From JBBSGC01 sp038254525 (GTDB taxonomy: Bacteria > Actinomycetota > Actinomycetes > Propionibacteriales > Nocardioidaceae), in contig JBBSGC010000011.1 of the NCBI GenBank assembly GCA_038254525.1, forward strand, positions 1-26,701: a stretch of 26,701 bases of DNA, written 5' to 3'. The notes below the pieces were generated by a model, which did no database searches, was not told the origin of the DNA, and was given only the letters and a program-made list of their open reading frames with translations. Positions 14,276-22,759 of this stretch are shown piece after piece. The translations under genes were made by a program, and so were the position numbers. Every line of letters begins with the position of its first letter. Position 1 is the stretch's first letter.

Positions 14276-15790
14276 GTGGAGGACACCACGCCCGATCCGG
14301 ACCCGTCGACCGCATCGACGACACCCGACCGGTCGAGCACTCCTTCGGCTGTCCGTCCACCGCTGACCGGAAGCACCGTCCGCCACGGCGGTGGTTCGCT
14401 GCTCGCCACGTACGGGCTGACTGCTCTTGCGCTGGTCCTGCCGGGCAGCAGCATGTGTCTTCTCGGCCGGCGCAAGCTGGGAGTCCCGGTGCTTGGGTTC
14501 TACCTCGCCGGCGTGGCAACGCTGGCCTACCTGCTCCTGGAACGGCGCGCCGCCCTGCTCCGGGCGTTCGTGCGGCCGGCCTGGCTCACCGTGACGATCG
14601 TCGGGCTCCTGATCGGTTTCGTGTGCTGGGCCCTGGTCGTGACGGTCAGCCACCTGATGGCCCGCCCAGGGGGCCTGACCCGTGTGCAGCGGCTTGGTGC
14701 CACCTCGTTCCTGGTACTGACCTGCGTCGCACTGGCGGTCCCGTTCGGGGTGGCGATCCGCTACGCCTCCGCCCAACGGGCCTTCATCTCCGACGTGTTC
14801 AGGTCCGCCGCCGGCTCCAACAGCGCCACCCGGCCGCTCGGCGCGACGGCCGCCGACCCCTGGCACGGGAAGGACCGCGTCAACGTCCTGCTGATCGGTA
14901 GTGACGCTGGCCCGGAGCGCGAGGGCACCCGCACCGACTCCATGATCGTCGCCAGCATCGACGTCCACACCGGCAACGTCGTGCTGTTCAGCCTGCCGCG
15001 CAACCTCGAACACGTACCGTTCCCGGCCGGCACCCCCCTGCACCGGCTGTACCCGAGCGGGTTCACCGGGCCCGGCGACCCGCTTGAGTGGATGCTGAAC
15101 GCTGTGTACGGCAAAGTGCCCGAGCTGCACCCCGGCGTCCTGGGCAAGAGCGACAACGAGGGGGCCGACGCTCTCAAGCTGGCCATCAGCGGGGCACTCG
15201 GCATCCCGATCGACTACTACGTCCTGGTCGACCTCAACGGCTTCGTGCAGCTCGTCGACGCGATGGGTGGGGTCACGGTCAACGTGGACGAGCCGATTCC
15301 CATCGGCGGCGTGACCGGTGTGCGGCCGCCAGAAGGCTACATCTCACCCGGACCGGACAAGCATCTCGACGGCTACCACGCGCTGTGGTTCGCCCGCGGA
15401 CGCTACGGGCTCGACGACTACGACAGGATGCGCCGACAGCGCTGCCTGATGGCCGCGGTCATCCACCGTGCGGATCCGATCACGTTGCTCACGCATTACG
15501 CCAAGATCCTCGACGCCGGGCGCAAGATCATCCAGACCGATGTGCCGTCCGAGTTGCTGCCGGCCTTCGTGGACCTTGCGCTCAAGGTCAAGGACGCCAA
15601 GGTTCGCAGCGTCGTGTTCGCGCGATCCAACCAGTTCGCGCCGGACTCGCCCGACTACCACTGGGTGCACTCGGTGGTCGCCAAGGCCATCCAGACGTCC
15701 GGCGGCGGAGGCAACGGCGGTGGCGGCCACCGAAAGCACTCGCTGGCGCAGGCCCCGGCGGACGCTTGCGCGTACGTCCCGGTCAGCTGA
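14276..15790 (+). CDS. LytR-CpsA-Psr (LCP) family protein, multi-pass membrane form
   Basis: LCP proteins transfer lipid-linked glycopolymers (teichoic acid, arabinogalactan, capsule) to peptidoglycan at the outer membrane face. The 504-residue product has a disordered N-terminus (1-40) and four likely membrane helices (about 42-64, 68-88, 103-127, 140-163). The LCP domain (about 202-390) includes NVLLIGSDAG, TRTDSMIVASID, VVLFSLPRNL and LVDLNGFVQLVDAMGGVTV. It continues with HLDGYHALWFARGRY and DDYDRMRRQRCLMAAVI. The Asp and Arg residues that bind the pyrophosphate substrate are present. It lacks a LytR_C domain and ends in a Gly/His-rich tail. Most LCP proteins have a single helix; four suggests a distinct subgroup. 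The frame is open back to 14120, but this overlaps the GNAT gene; GTG 14276 is preferred. Confidence 0.92.
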   Translation: MEDTTPDPDPSTASTTPDRSSTPSAVRPPLTGSTVRHGGGSLLATYGLTALALVLPGSSMCLLGRRKLGVPVLGFYLAGVATLAYLLLERRAALLRAFVRPAWLTVTIVGLLIGFVCWALVVTVSHLMARPGGLTRVQRLGATSFLVLTCVALAVPFGVAIRYASAQRAFISDVFRSAAGSNSATRPLGATAADPWHGKDRVNVLLIGSDAGPEREGTRTDSMIVASIDVHTGNVVLFSLPRNLEHVPFPAGTPLHRLYPSGFTGPGDPLEWMLNAVYGKVPELHPGVLGKSDNEGADALKLAISGALGIPIDYYVLVDLNGFVQLVDAMGGVTVNVDEPIPIGGVTGVRPPEGYISPGPDKHLDGYHALWFARGRYGLDDYDRMRRQRCLMAAVIHRADPITLLTHYAKILDAGRKIIQTDVPSELLPAFVDLALKVKDAKVRSVVFARSNQFAPDSPDYHWVHSVVAKAIQTSGGGGNGGGGHRKHSLAQAPADACAYVPVS

Positions 15791-15839
15791 GCGGAGCAAA
15801 CAGCGCGGTGGCGCCGTCGCCGCAGGCCGCTGAACACCG

Positions 15840-15916
15840 ACTGGGGAAACCCTCACCATTCCGAGCTGGCCACAGGGGACCCCTACGCCAATAGGTTTGG
15901 TGCAGGGCTCCCCAGT
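15840..15916. repeat. Structured spacer between convergent LCP and ispG genes
   Basis: ACTGGGGA (15840-15847) and TCCCCAGT (15909-15916) are perfect eight-base inverted repeats 61 bases apart. Between them AGGGGACCCCT (15874-15884) is a short palindrome. The region lies between convergent gene ends and might act as a two-way transcription barrier, but no T tract follows either arm. Confidence 0.35.
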
Positions 15917-15950
15917 GACATCGGGGGCGTGGGTCGTGGCGTCCGGGGGG

Positions 15951-17117
15951 TCAGCCGGCGGTGACGACCGGGCTGCCGGCGGGCGGGCCGTCGGCGGACT
16001 CAGCCAGCTCGTCGGCGAGACGCATGGCCTCCTCGATCAGGGTCTCGACGATCTGCGACTCGGGAACTGTCTTGATCACCCGGCCGCGCACGAAGATCTG
16101 GCCCTTGCCGTTGCCCGAGGCCACCCCGAGGTCGGCCTCGCGCGCCTCGCCGGGGCCATTGACGACGCACCCCATGACCGCCACTCGCAGCGGCACCTGC
16201 ATGCCCTCGAGCCCGGCGGTCACCTCGTCAGCGAGCTTGTAGACGTCGACCTGCGCGCGCCCACACGAGGGACACGACACAATCTCGAGCTTGCGTGGCC
16301 GCAGGTTCAGCGACTGCAGGATCTGCAGCCCTACCTTGACCTCTTCGACCGGAGGCGCCGACAGCGAGACCCTGATCGTGTCTCCGATGCCGGCCCCGAG
16401 CAGCGCCCCGAAGGCGACCGCCGACTTGATGGTGCCCTGGAAGGCCGGACCCGCTTCGGTGACGCCGAGGTGCAACGGCCAGTCCCCCCGCGCGGCGAGC
16501 ATCTCGTAGGCACGCACCATGACGACCGGGTCGTTGTGCTTGACCGAGATCTTGAAGTCGTGGAAGTCGTGCTCCTCGAACAGCGACGCCTCCCAGACCG
16601 CGGACTCGACCAGCGCCTCCGGCGTGGCCTTGCCGTGCTTGGCCAGCAGCCGCGGGTCCAGCGAACCGGCGTTGACGCCGATCCGGATCGAGACGCCGGC
16701 ATCGCGCGCAGCTGCCGCGATCTGCTTCACCTGGTCGTCGAACGCCCGGATGTTGCCCGGGTTGACGCGTACGGCGGCGCAGCCGGCGTCGATGGCGGCG
16801 TAGACGTACTTCGGCTGGAAGTGGATGTCGGCGATCACCGGGATCTGCGACTTGTGGGCGATCGCAGGCAGCGCCTCGGCGTCGTCCTGGCTGGGGCAGG
16901 CCACCCGGACTATGTCGCAGCCGGTCGCGGTCAGCTCGGCGATCTGCTGCAGGGTGGCATTGACGTCGGTGGTGCGCGTCGTGGTCATCGACTGCACGGA
17001 GACCGGAGCGTCCCCGCCCACCAGCACCTTGCCGACGCGGATCTGTCGGCTGGATCGACGCGCCGCCAGGGTGGGCGGCGGCGCGGCGGGAAGTCCCAGA
17101 TCGACCGGGGCGCTCAT
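15951..17117 (-). CDS. ispG: 4-hydroxy-3-methylbut-2-enyl diphosphate synthase (IspG/GcpE)
   Basis: IspG is a [4Fe-4S] enzyme that converts methylerythritol cyclodiphosphate to HMBPP, the sixth MEP-pathway step. The 388-residue product has the TIM barrel (VLVGGDAPVSVQSMTTTRT, VRVACPSQDDAEAL, PVIADIHFQPKY, VRVNPGNI). The cluster ligands are in place: Cys282 and Cys285 in SCPSCGRAQVDVY, Cys317 in MGCVVNGPGE and Glu324 in the same motif. The ATG at 17117 overlaps the stop of the preceding protease gene (ATGA), so translation is coupled. The frame is open for about 920 bases further upstream, but this part is a shadow of the protease gene. The gene is last in its operon here. Confidence 0.97.
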   Translation of the reverse strand: MSAPVDLGLPAAPPPTLAARRSSRQIRVGKVLVGGDAPVSVQSMTTTRTTDVNATLQQIAELTATGCDIVRVACPSQDDAEALPAIAHKSQIPVIADIHFQPKYVYAAIDAGCAAVRVNPGNIRAFDDQVKQIAAAARDAGVSIRIGVNAGSLDPRLLAKHGKATPEALVESAVWEASLFEEHDFHDFKISVKHNDPVVMVRAYEMLAARGDWPLHLGVTEAGPAFQGTIKSAVAFGALLGAGIGDTIRVSLSAPPVEEVKVGLQILQSLNLRPRKLEIVSCPSCGRAQVDVYKLADEVTAGLEGMQVPLRVAVMGCVVNGPGEAREADLGVASGNGKGQIFVRGRVIKTVPESQIVETLIEEAMRLADELAESADGPPAGSPVVTAG

Positions 17118-18409
17118 TGCAGCGGCACCGGGTTGACAATGTCGGCGTAGACCAGCAGCACGCCCATCACGACCAGTAGCGCGCCGACCGCGTAGGCGAC
17201 GGGCAGCAGCTTGGCGACGTCGACATGGCCCGGATCCGGCCGTCCCCGGAGACGGGCCACCCCACGCCGGACGGCCTCCCACAACGCGCCCGCGATGTGT
17301 CCACCGTCGAGGGGCAGCAGCGGGATGAAGTTGAACAGGGCGACGAAGAGGTTCACCGCGCCGAGCAGGCCGAGCACGTTGGCGATCCGGTCTCCCCAGC
17401 TGACTGAGTTGAGCGTGACCACCTCGCCGGCGACCCGGCTGGCGCCGACGACGCTCATCGGGCTGTCCAGACTGCGCTTGCCCCCGAAGGCTGCCTGGGC
17501 CACCTGCACCAGCCGGTGGGGAAGGTCGATGATCGCCGAACCGGTCGCCTTCGTGTAGCCCCACATGTTCGAGGCGACGTAGCCGAGCCCGTGGCGCTCG
17601 GTCACCTCGGTCGGTGCGACCCCCAGGAAGCCGACGTCGACCGTGCCGGTCGAGCCGTCGAGGCTCTCCCTCGGTGAGACCAGCGTGTTCGTGTGCACCG
17701 TCAGGGGTTGCCCGTCGCGCTCGAGGCCGATCACGGCATCGCCGTTGTCGTTGGAACGGATCAGGTCGGTGAGCTGGTTCCAGCTCTGGATCGGGGTGCC
17801 GTTGAACGCGGTGATCGTGTCCCCAGGGCGCAACCCGGCCTGCGCCGGGGCCACCGGGTCGGCAGGGGAGCACACCCGTCCCTGCTCGGCGGCCGGGATC
17901 ACGCAGGCCGACACCGAAGCGACGGTGGTTGTGGCCCGCGGAGCCCCGAAGCCCACGAACACCACGGTGAACAGGATCGTGGCGATGCCGATGTTGACCA
18001 GTGGTCCGCTGGCCATCACGATCAGCTTCTGCCACCACGGCTTGCGGTAGAACAGCCGGTGCTCGTCGCCGGGTCCCACCGTCTCGTACTCGGCGGCCCG
18101 CGCATCGGCGATCAGCTGGGTGAACATGCCGGTGTTGCTGCTACGCACCTTGGTCGGGTCGGCGCCGGGCGCCGGGGGCAGCATGCCGACCAGCTTGACG
18201 TAGCCACCGAGCGGGACTGCCTTGATCCCGTACTCGGTCTCGCCGCGTCGCACCGACCAGACGGTGCGACCGAAACCGACGAAGTACTGGGTGACCTTGA
18301 TGCCGAACTTCTTGGCCGGCCACATGTGGCCCACCTCGTGCAGGGCGATCGAGCCCAGGACACCGAGGAAGAACGCCACCACGCCGAGCGCGTAGATCAC
18401 GGCGTTCAT
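17114..18409 (-). CDS. rip1: Site-2 intramembrane zinc metalloprotease (M50, RseP/Rip1 type)
   Basis: Site-2 proteases cut membrane-embedded anti-sigma factors and other membrane proteins. The 431-residue product shows the zinc motif HEVGH at residues 24-28 inside the first membrane helix. A PDZ domain lies in the middle (about 195-270, AGLRPGDTITAFNGTPIQSWNQL), and the third zinc ligand sits in NFIPLLPLDGGHIAGALWE near the C-terminus. Four membrane segments in all match the family. Its place between dxr and ispG is the order known from M. tuberculosis, where Rip1 (Rv2869c) is a virulence regulator; the substrates here are unknown. The start at 18409 has GGGAG about nine bases upstream. Confidence 0.95.
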   Translation of the reverse strand: MNAVIYALGVVAFFLGVLGSIALHEVGHMWPAKKFGIKVTQYFVGFGRTVWSVRRGETEYGIKAVPLGGYVKLVGMLPPAPGADPTKVRSSNTGMFTQLIADARAAEYETVGPGDEHRLFYRKPWWQKLIVMASGPLVNIGIATILFTVVFVGFGAPRATTTVASVSACVIPAAEQGRVCSPADPVAPAQAGLRPGDTITAFNGTPIQSWNQLTDLIRSNDNGDAVIGLERDGQPLTVHTNTLVSPRESLDGSTGTVDVGFLGVAPTEVTERHGLGYVASNMWGYTKATGSAIIDLPHRLVQVAQAAFGGKRSLDSPMSVVGASRVAGEVVTLNSVSWGDRIANVLGLLGAVNLFVALFNFIPLLPLDGGHIAGALWEAVRRGVARLRGRPDPGHVDVAKLLPVAYAVGALLVVMGVLLVYADIVNPVPLQ

Positions 18410-18443
18410 GGGGGCAGGCTCCCTCGTGCGGCTGGTCGGCAGG

Positions 18444-19700
18444 TCAGCGAGCGGTCAGCTCGGCGGTACGCCCGCGGGCCCAGGCGTCGGCGCCAAGCAC
18501 ATCGTCGACCCGCACCGGCGACTCCCAGCCTACGTCGTGCCCCGCCCCGCCCCGGGTGGAGTCGAGGTCGGCTTCGCGAAGATGTTCGGCCAGCACTGCT
18601 GCGACCGTGTCGACGATGCCGAGAAACGGCAGCCGTCCGTCCAGGAAGCGCTCCACGCAGACCTCGTTGGCTGCGTTGAGCACCGCGGGCGCGGTACGCC
18701 CCGCCGCGCCGGCCCGTCGCGCCAGGGCGACGGCTGGGAAGGACGAGCCGTCGAGCGGGGCGAACTCCCACGTCGCCGGTCGGGTCCAGTCACAGCCGGC
18801 GGACGCGCCCGGAACCCGGTCGGGCCAGGCCAGCGCCAACGCGATCGGCAGCCGCATGTCGGGTGGGGACGCCTGCACGAGTGTGGACCCGTCGACGAAC
18901 TCGACCATCGAGTGCACCATCGACTGCGGGTGCACCACGACCTCGATGCGGTCATAGCCGATCTCGAAGAGGAGGTGCGCCTCGATCACCTCGAGCCCCT
19001 TGTTCATCAGCGTGGCGCAGTTGACGGTGATCACCGGCCCCATGTCCCACGTCGGGTGCGCGAGCGCGTCCTGCGGGGTGACGTCGGCGAGGCTGTCTCG
19101 AGAGCGACCACGAAAGGCGCCGCCGCTGGCCGTGAGCACCAGCCGGCGTACGTCGTCGGCCCGCTCGCCTCGCAGCGCCTGCGCCAGCGCGGAGTGCTCG
19201 GAGTCGACCGGCACGAGCTGTCCCGGCTTGGCCGCGTTCTTGACTATGTCGCCGCCAATGATCAGCGACTCCTTGTTGGCCAGAGCCAGCGTCGTGCCGG
19301 CCGCCAACGCGGCCAGGGTGGGCAGCAGCCCGACCGACCCCGTCATGCCGTTGAGCACGACGTCGGCCTCCAGCGCAGCCACCTCGGCCGCGGCCTGCGG
19401 CCCGACCAGCAGCCGGGGCAGCGCGAAGTCAGCCGTCGCGAAGCCTCGACGCTGCGCCTCGGCGTACAACGCGAGCTGCACGTCCTGCGCGGCGCTGCCC
19501 TTGCTGACCGCGACGACCGGGACCGAGAAGTCGATGGCCTGGCGGGCCAGCTGTTGTGGCCGGGTCCCGGCGGCGGCCAGCCCGACGACCCCGAACCGGT
19601 CACGGTTTCGAGCTATGACGTCGAGCGCGGAGGTGCCGATCGAGCCGGTCGAGCCGAGGACGACGACGTTGCGCCGCGCGAGGTGCCGGGAGCTCAGCAT
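18444..19700 (-). CDS. dxr: 1-deoxy-D-xylulose 5-phosphate reductoisomerase
   Basis: Dxr makes methylerythritol phosphate with NADPH, the first committed MEP step. The 418-residue product has the NADPH motif VLGSTGSIGTSALDV and the active-site segments ANKESLI, VDSEHSALAQALRG and TASGGAFRGRS. It also has the substrate/metal region PTWDMGPVITVNCATLMNKGLEV. The C-terminal helical domain begins after FAPLDGSSFPAV. The length is slightly above the usual 385-410 because of a C-terminal tail. It lies 22 bases downstream of the ABC permease stop and 34 bases upstream of the protease start, so it is probably read in one transcript with both. The ribosome binding site before the ATG is poor. Confidence 0.97.
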   Translation of the reverse strand: MLSSRHLARRNVVVLGSTGSIGTSALDVIARNRDRFGVVGLAAAGTRPQQLARQAIDFSVPVVAVSKGSAAQDVQLALYAEAQRRGFATADFALPRLLVGPQAAAEVAALEADVVLNGMTGSVGLLPTLAALAAGTTLALANKESLIIGGDIVKNAAKPGQLVPVDSEHSALAQALRGERADDVRRLVLTASGGAFRGRSRDSLADVTPQDALAHPTWDMGPVITVNCATLMNKGLEVIEAHLLFEIGYDRIEVVVHPQSMVHSMVEFVDGSTLVQASPPDMRLPIALALAWPDRVPGASAGCDWTRPATWEFAPLDGSSFPAVALARRAGAAGRTAPAVLNAANEVCVERFLDGRLPFLGIVDTVAAVLAEHLREADLDSTRGGAGHDVGWESPVRVDDVLGADAWARGRTAELTAR

Positions 19701-19722
19701 GCCTCAGTGTCGCACTGGTCGC

Positions 19723-20520
19723 TCAGGCTGACTTGAGCTCGCTGCGCAGCACCCGCCACCAGCCGATCGCCAGCGGGAGCGCGATCCAGACCAGCGTCGT
19801 GACCGCCAGCTGCGCCCAGTTCTCGGCGGTCATGTGATGGGCGAACAACGGCTGCTGGGCGGTGCCGAGATCGACCCACGGCGCGATGTCTCGCAGCGAG
19901 GCCACCAGGTTGAACAGCAGGCTCCACGCGATCGGCAGCGCGAAGTAGGTGACGATCGCGGCCGCGCTGTTGAGCAGCAGCATGCCGAACGCGACGCCTT
20001 GGATCAGCCCCTGCAGCTGACCGACGGTGATGTCGAGGAAGCCTTCTGCACCGAACGTCCAGCTGCTGTCGGTGCCTCGGAACGCCATCGCCAGCAGGTT
20101 GCCGAGGGCTGCCGCGGAGAACGCGATCATCAACGCGATGATCCCCATGATCACCGTCGCGACGAGCTTCGCCACCAGCACGCGGGCCCGGCTAGGGACC
20201 AGCGTGAAGGTGACCAGGCCGGTCCGCTGGCTCCACTCACTGGTGACGACCAGGATGCCGAGAACCGGCAGCAGGATGCCCTGCGGGATGCCGGCGAACC
20301 CGGTGAAGTTGTCGTAGGTGAGCTCGCTCGCCTTCGCGGTGAACAACGCGATGACGACGACCAGCACGGTGATCGCCGCAATGGCGATCAACAGCCACTT
20401 GCCGGCGCGGGTGTCGGTCAGCTTGCGCAGCTCAACCCGGATCAGCCGACCCATCGGCACCCCTGAGGAAGCCGATGTGCCCGCCGGCGAAGTCGCGTCG
20501 GTGGTCACGGTGGAGCTCAT
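19723..20520 (-). CDS. ABC-2 type transporter permease
   Basis: The 265-residue product has a disordered N-terminus (1-25) and about six membrane segments. They include WLLIAIAAITVLVVVIALF, GILLPVLGILVVTSEWSQ, VIMGIIALMIAFSAAALG and GMLLLNSAAAIVTYF. The segment TSEWSQRTGLVTFTLVPSR is characteristic of ABC-2 permeases of the bacterial drug/lantibiotic exporter type. The ATG at 20520 overlaps the stop of the ATPase gene (ATGA), so the pair forms one exporter. The substrate is not visible from the sequence. Its position before dxr looks like read-through into the isoprenoid genes. Confidence 0.85.
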   Translation of the reverse strand: MSSTVTTDATSPAGTSASSGVPMGRLIRVELRKLTDTRAGKWLLIAIAAITVLVVVIALFTAKASELTYDNFTGFAGIPQGILLPVLGILVVTSEWSQRTGLVTFTLVPSRARVLVAKLVATVIMGIIALMIAFSAAALGNLLAMAFRGTDSSWTFGAEGFLDITVGQLQGLIQGVAFGMLLLNSAAAIVTYFALPIAWSLLFNLVASLRDIAPWVDLGTAQQPLFAHHMTAENWAQLAVTTLVWIALPLAIGWWRVLRSELKSA

Positions 20521-21425
20521 GCGGGCACCTCTTCACGTGCGTCGTCGGCGGTCAGCTGCAGGAACATCTCCTCGAGCCCGGCGCCCTCGGCCGGGCGCAG
20601 CTCCACCAGCGCGACGCCGGCAGCCGCGGCCGCCCGGCCCACCTGCTCCGGATCCGCCGAGGTCCGGAAACCACCACGGCTCGTGGGGTCGTGAGCTATG
20701 TCGGCCGTCGCCAGCGCGCGGGCCAGCGCCGAGTCGTCGACACTGCGTACGAGGGTGCCGGCGCCGGCGAGCAGCTCCTGCTTCGTCCCCTGGGCGACTA
20801 TGCGGCCGCGGCCGATCACCACGAGCTGGTCGGCGATCACCTCGACCTCGTGCAGCAGGTGGGACGAGAGCAGCACGGTGCCGCCGCCCTGGGCGAAGCC
20901 CTGCAGCAGTCCGCGCATCCAGTGGATGCCCGCTGGGTCCAGCCCGTTGGCCGGCTCGTCGAGGACGAGCACCCTCGGTTCGCCGAGCAGGGCATGCGCG
21001 ATGCCGAGCCGCTGGCGCATGCCGAGTGAGTAGTTACCGACGCGGCGCTTCGCCTCGGTGGGGGTGAGGCCGACCAGCTTCAGCATCGCGGCCACCCGGT
21101 CATCGCCAAGGCCCATCACCATGGCACCGAGCTTGAGCACCTCACGGCCGGTGCGCCCGGCGTGCTGGGCGGAAGCGTCGAGCAGCACTCCCACATGCCG
21201 GCCGGGGTTGGGCAGCTGGGCATACGGCACACCGAGCACCGTCGCGTGGCCCCTGGTCGCTGGGGTGAGACCCACCAGCATCCGCATAGTGGTCGACTTG
21301 CCCGCCCCGTTCGGACCGAGGAAACCGGTGACCGAGCCCGGCTGCACCGTGAACGACACGTCGTCGACAGCTGTGTGTGCGCCGTAGCGCTTGCTGAGTC
21401 CCTCGACAACGATCACGGCAACCAT
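20517..21425 (-). CDS. ABC transporter ATP-binding protein
   Basis: The 302-residue product has Walker A GPNGAGKS (37-44), the ABC signature YSLGMRQR (132-139) and Walker B RVLVLDEP (151-158). The switch segment VLLSSHLLHEVEVIADQLVVI is also present. The C-terminal 75 residues match the accessory domain of CcmA-type drug-export ATPases. With the overlapping permease it should form an ABC-2 exporter. The ATG at 21425 has no clear ribosome binding site; a possible -10 (TAAGGT on the minus strand, 21457-21452) lies about 27 bases upstream. It is divergent from the aminotransferase gene across about 100 bases. What it exports, and whether it supports resistance, cannot be told. Confidence 0.92.
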   Translation of the reverse strand: MVAVIVVEGLSKRYGAHTAVDDVSFTVQPGSVTGFLGPNGAGKSTTMRMLVGLTPATRGHATVLGVPYAQLPNPGRHVGVLLDASAQHAGRTGREVLKLGAMVMGLGDDRVAAMLKLVGLTPTEAKRRVGNYSLGMRQRLGIAHALLGEPRVLVLDEPANGLDPAGIHWMRGLLQGFAQGGGTVLLSSHLLHEVEVIADQLVVIGRGRIVAQGTKQELLAGAGTLVRSVDDSALARALATADIAHDPTSRGGFRTSADPEQVGRAAAAAGVALVELRPAEGAGLEEMFLQLTADDAREEVPA

Positions 21426-21483
21426 CGTGCCGGGGAGCCGGGTCGCGCGGCACCTTACATCCGTAACGACTCACCCGTGTGTC

Positions 21484-21512
21484 TGCGGTAACTTCGCTCG
21501 GGTCGTACCGCA
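21484..21512. promoter_or_regulatory. Inverted repeat upstream of the aminotransferase gene
   Basis: TGCGGTA (21484-21490) and TACCGCA (21506-21512) are perfect inverted copies 15 bases apart, just before the GGAGG of the gene at 21530. It lies in the shared upstream region of two divergent genes. It may be an operator (centre-to-centre 22 bases, two helical turns) or a leader hairpin. Confidence 0.45.
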
Positions 21513-21529
21513 CCTAGCTGGAGGAACCC

Positions 21530-22759
21530 GTGGGCGCTCTGTGGCATCCGTTCTCCGATATGGGCCGCGTCGAACGCGACGGCGAGCTCGTCATCACCCG
21601 CGGGGAGGGCTCGTACGTCTGGGACGTCGAGGATCGGCGCTACCTGGACGCCACAGCGGGGCTGTGGTTCGCCAACATCGGCCACGGCCGACGCGAGGTC
21701 GGGGCAGCCGTGGCCGACCAGATCAGCCGGATCGCCGCGTACTCGACCTTCGGCGACAACACCGTCGACATCACCGTGCGGCTGGCCGAGCGGCTCGCTG
21801 CCATCGCGCCGGTGCCCGAAAGCAAGGTGTTCTTCACCTCCGGCGGCTCGGACTCGATCGACACCGCCGCGAAGCTCACCCGCCGCTACTGGCATGAGCG
21901 CGGAAGGCCCGGCAAGCGCGTGGTGATCGGCCGGTCGAAGGCCTACCACGGCATGCACGTGGCCGGCACCGCGCTGGCCGGCATTCCGGGCAACCGGGAG
22001 GGTTACGGCGAGCTGATGGCCGACGCCGCCACCGTCGAGTGGAGCTCGGGCAAGGCGCTGGCCGAGCTGGTCGAGTCGATCGGCGCGGAGTCGGTTGCGG
22101 CCTTCTTCTGCGAGCCGGTCATCGGCGCCGGCGGCGTGTACGCGCCACCACCGGGCTATCTCGAGGAGGTGCGGTCCATCTGCCGCGACAACGACGTGCT
22201 GTTCGTCGCCGACGAGGTGGTCACCGGCTTCGGGCGGATCGGCGGCTCCTGGTTCGCATCGGTCAAGTACGGCCTAGAACCCGACCTCGTGACGACCGCG
22301 AAGGGCCTCACCTCCGGATACGCACCGATGGGTGCGGTGTTGGTCGCCCCGCACGTCGCCGAGCCGTTCTTCGCACCCGACGCCGGTGTGTGGTGGCGGC
22401 ACGGCTACACCTACTCCGGCCATGCCGCATCGGCGGCCGCCGCGCTGGCCAACCTGGACATCATCGAGCGAGAGCACCTGCTCGACGAGGCGTCGCGTCT
22501 CGAGGCCACGCTCCATCGTGAGCTGACCCCGCTGGCCGAGCACCCCCGCGTGGCGGAGGTGCGCAGCGGCGTTGGTGCGCTGGCGGCGGTCCAGCTCGTC
22601 GAGGCGAGCGAGTCGTTGCCACTGGCCAGAGCCCTGCGTGACCACGGCATCGCGACCCGCGCGGTCGGAGCCGGCGCCATCCAGGTGTCACCGCCGTTCG
22701 TGATGACCGACGACCAGGTCGTAACCCTCGCCGGCGCCATCCGGTCAGCCCTGGGCTGA
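21530..22759 (+). CDS. Class III PLP-dependent aminotransferase (omega-amine type)
   Basis: The 409-residue product has the class III fold. It opens HPFSDMGRVERDGE; the cofactor region reads TSGGSDSIDTAAKLTRRY. AYHGMHVAGTALAG and FFCEPVIGAGGVYAPPPGYL follow, then the PLP-pyridine aspartate in VADEVVTGFGRIG (Asp228) and the Schiff-base lysine in TTAKGLTSGYAPMGAVLV (Lys258). This subgroup moves terminal amino groups of beta-alanine, putrescine, cadaverine or 4-/5-amino acids to pyruvate or 2-oxoglutarate. The exact substrate is not readable. The GTG at 21530 has GGAGG five bases before it. Its 3' end overlaps the convergent gene by 15 bases. The nearby aldehyde dehydrogenase could use its aldehyde product. 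Confidence 0.93.
   Translation: MGALWHPFSDMGRVERDGELVITRGEGSYVWDVEDRRYLDATAGLWFANIGHGRREVGAAVADQISRIAAYSTFGDNTVDITVRLAERLAAIAPVPESKVFFTSGGSDSIDTAAKLTRRYWHERGRPGKRVVIGRSKAYHGMHVAGTALAGIPGNREGYGELMADAATVEWSSGKALAELVESIGAESVAAFFCEPVIGAGGVYAPPPGYLEEVRSICRDNDVLFVADEVVTGFGRIGGSWFASVKYGLEPDLVTTAKGLTSGYAPMGAVLVAPHVAEPFFAPDAGVWWRHGYTYSGHAASAAAALANLDIIEREHLLDEASRLEATLHRELTPLAEHPRVAEVRSGVGALAAVQLVEASESLPLARALRDHGIATRAVGAGAIQVSPPFVMTDDQVVTLAGAIRSALG

Noticed and set aside
15874..15884. AGGGGACCCCT as an intrinsic terminator
   Set aside because: Five-base arms with a one-base centre cannot form a usable hairpin loop, and there is no T tract.
15951..18038. Single 695-codon minus-strand frame that could suggest a fusion protein ending in IspG
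   Set aside because: The upstream part is the wrong frame of the site-2 protease gene. IspG has its own ATG at 17117 overlapping the protease stop.
18408..19736. Plus-strand open frame of 442 codons opposite dxr
   Set aside because: Antisense shadow of dxr; the dxr motifs are complete on the minus strand.
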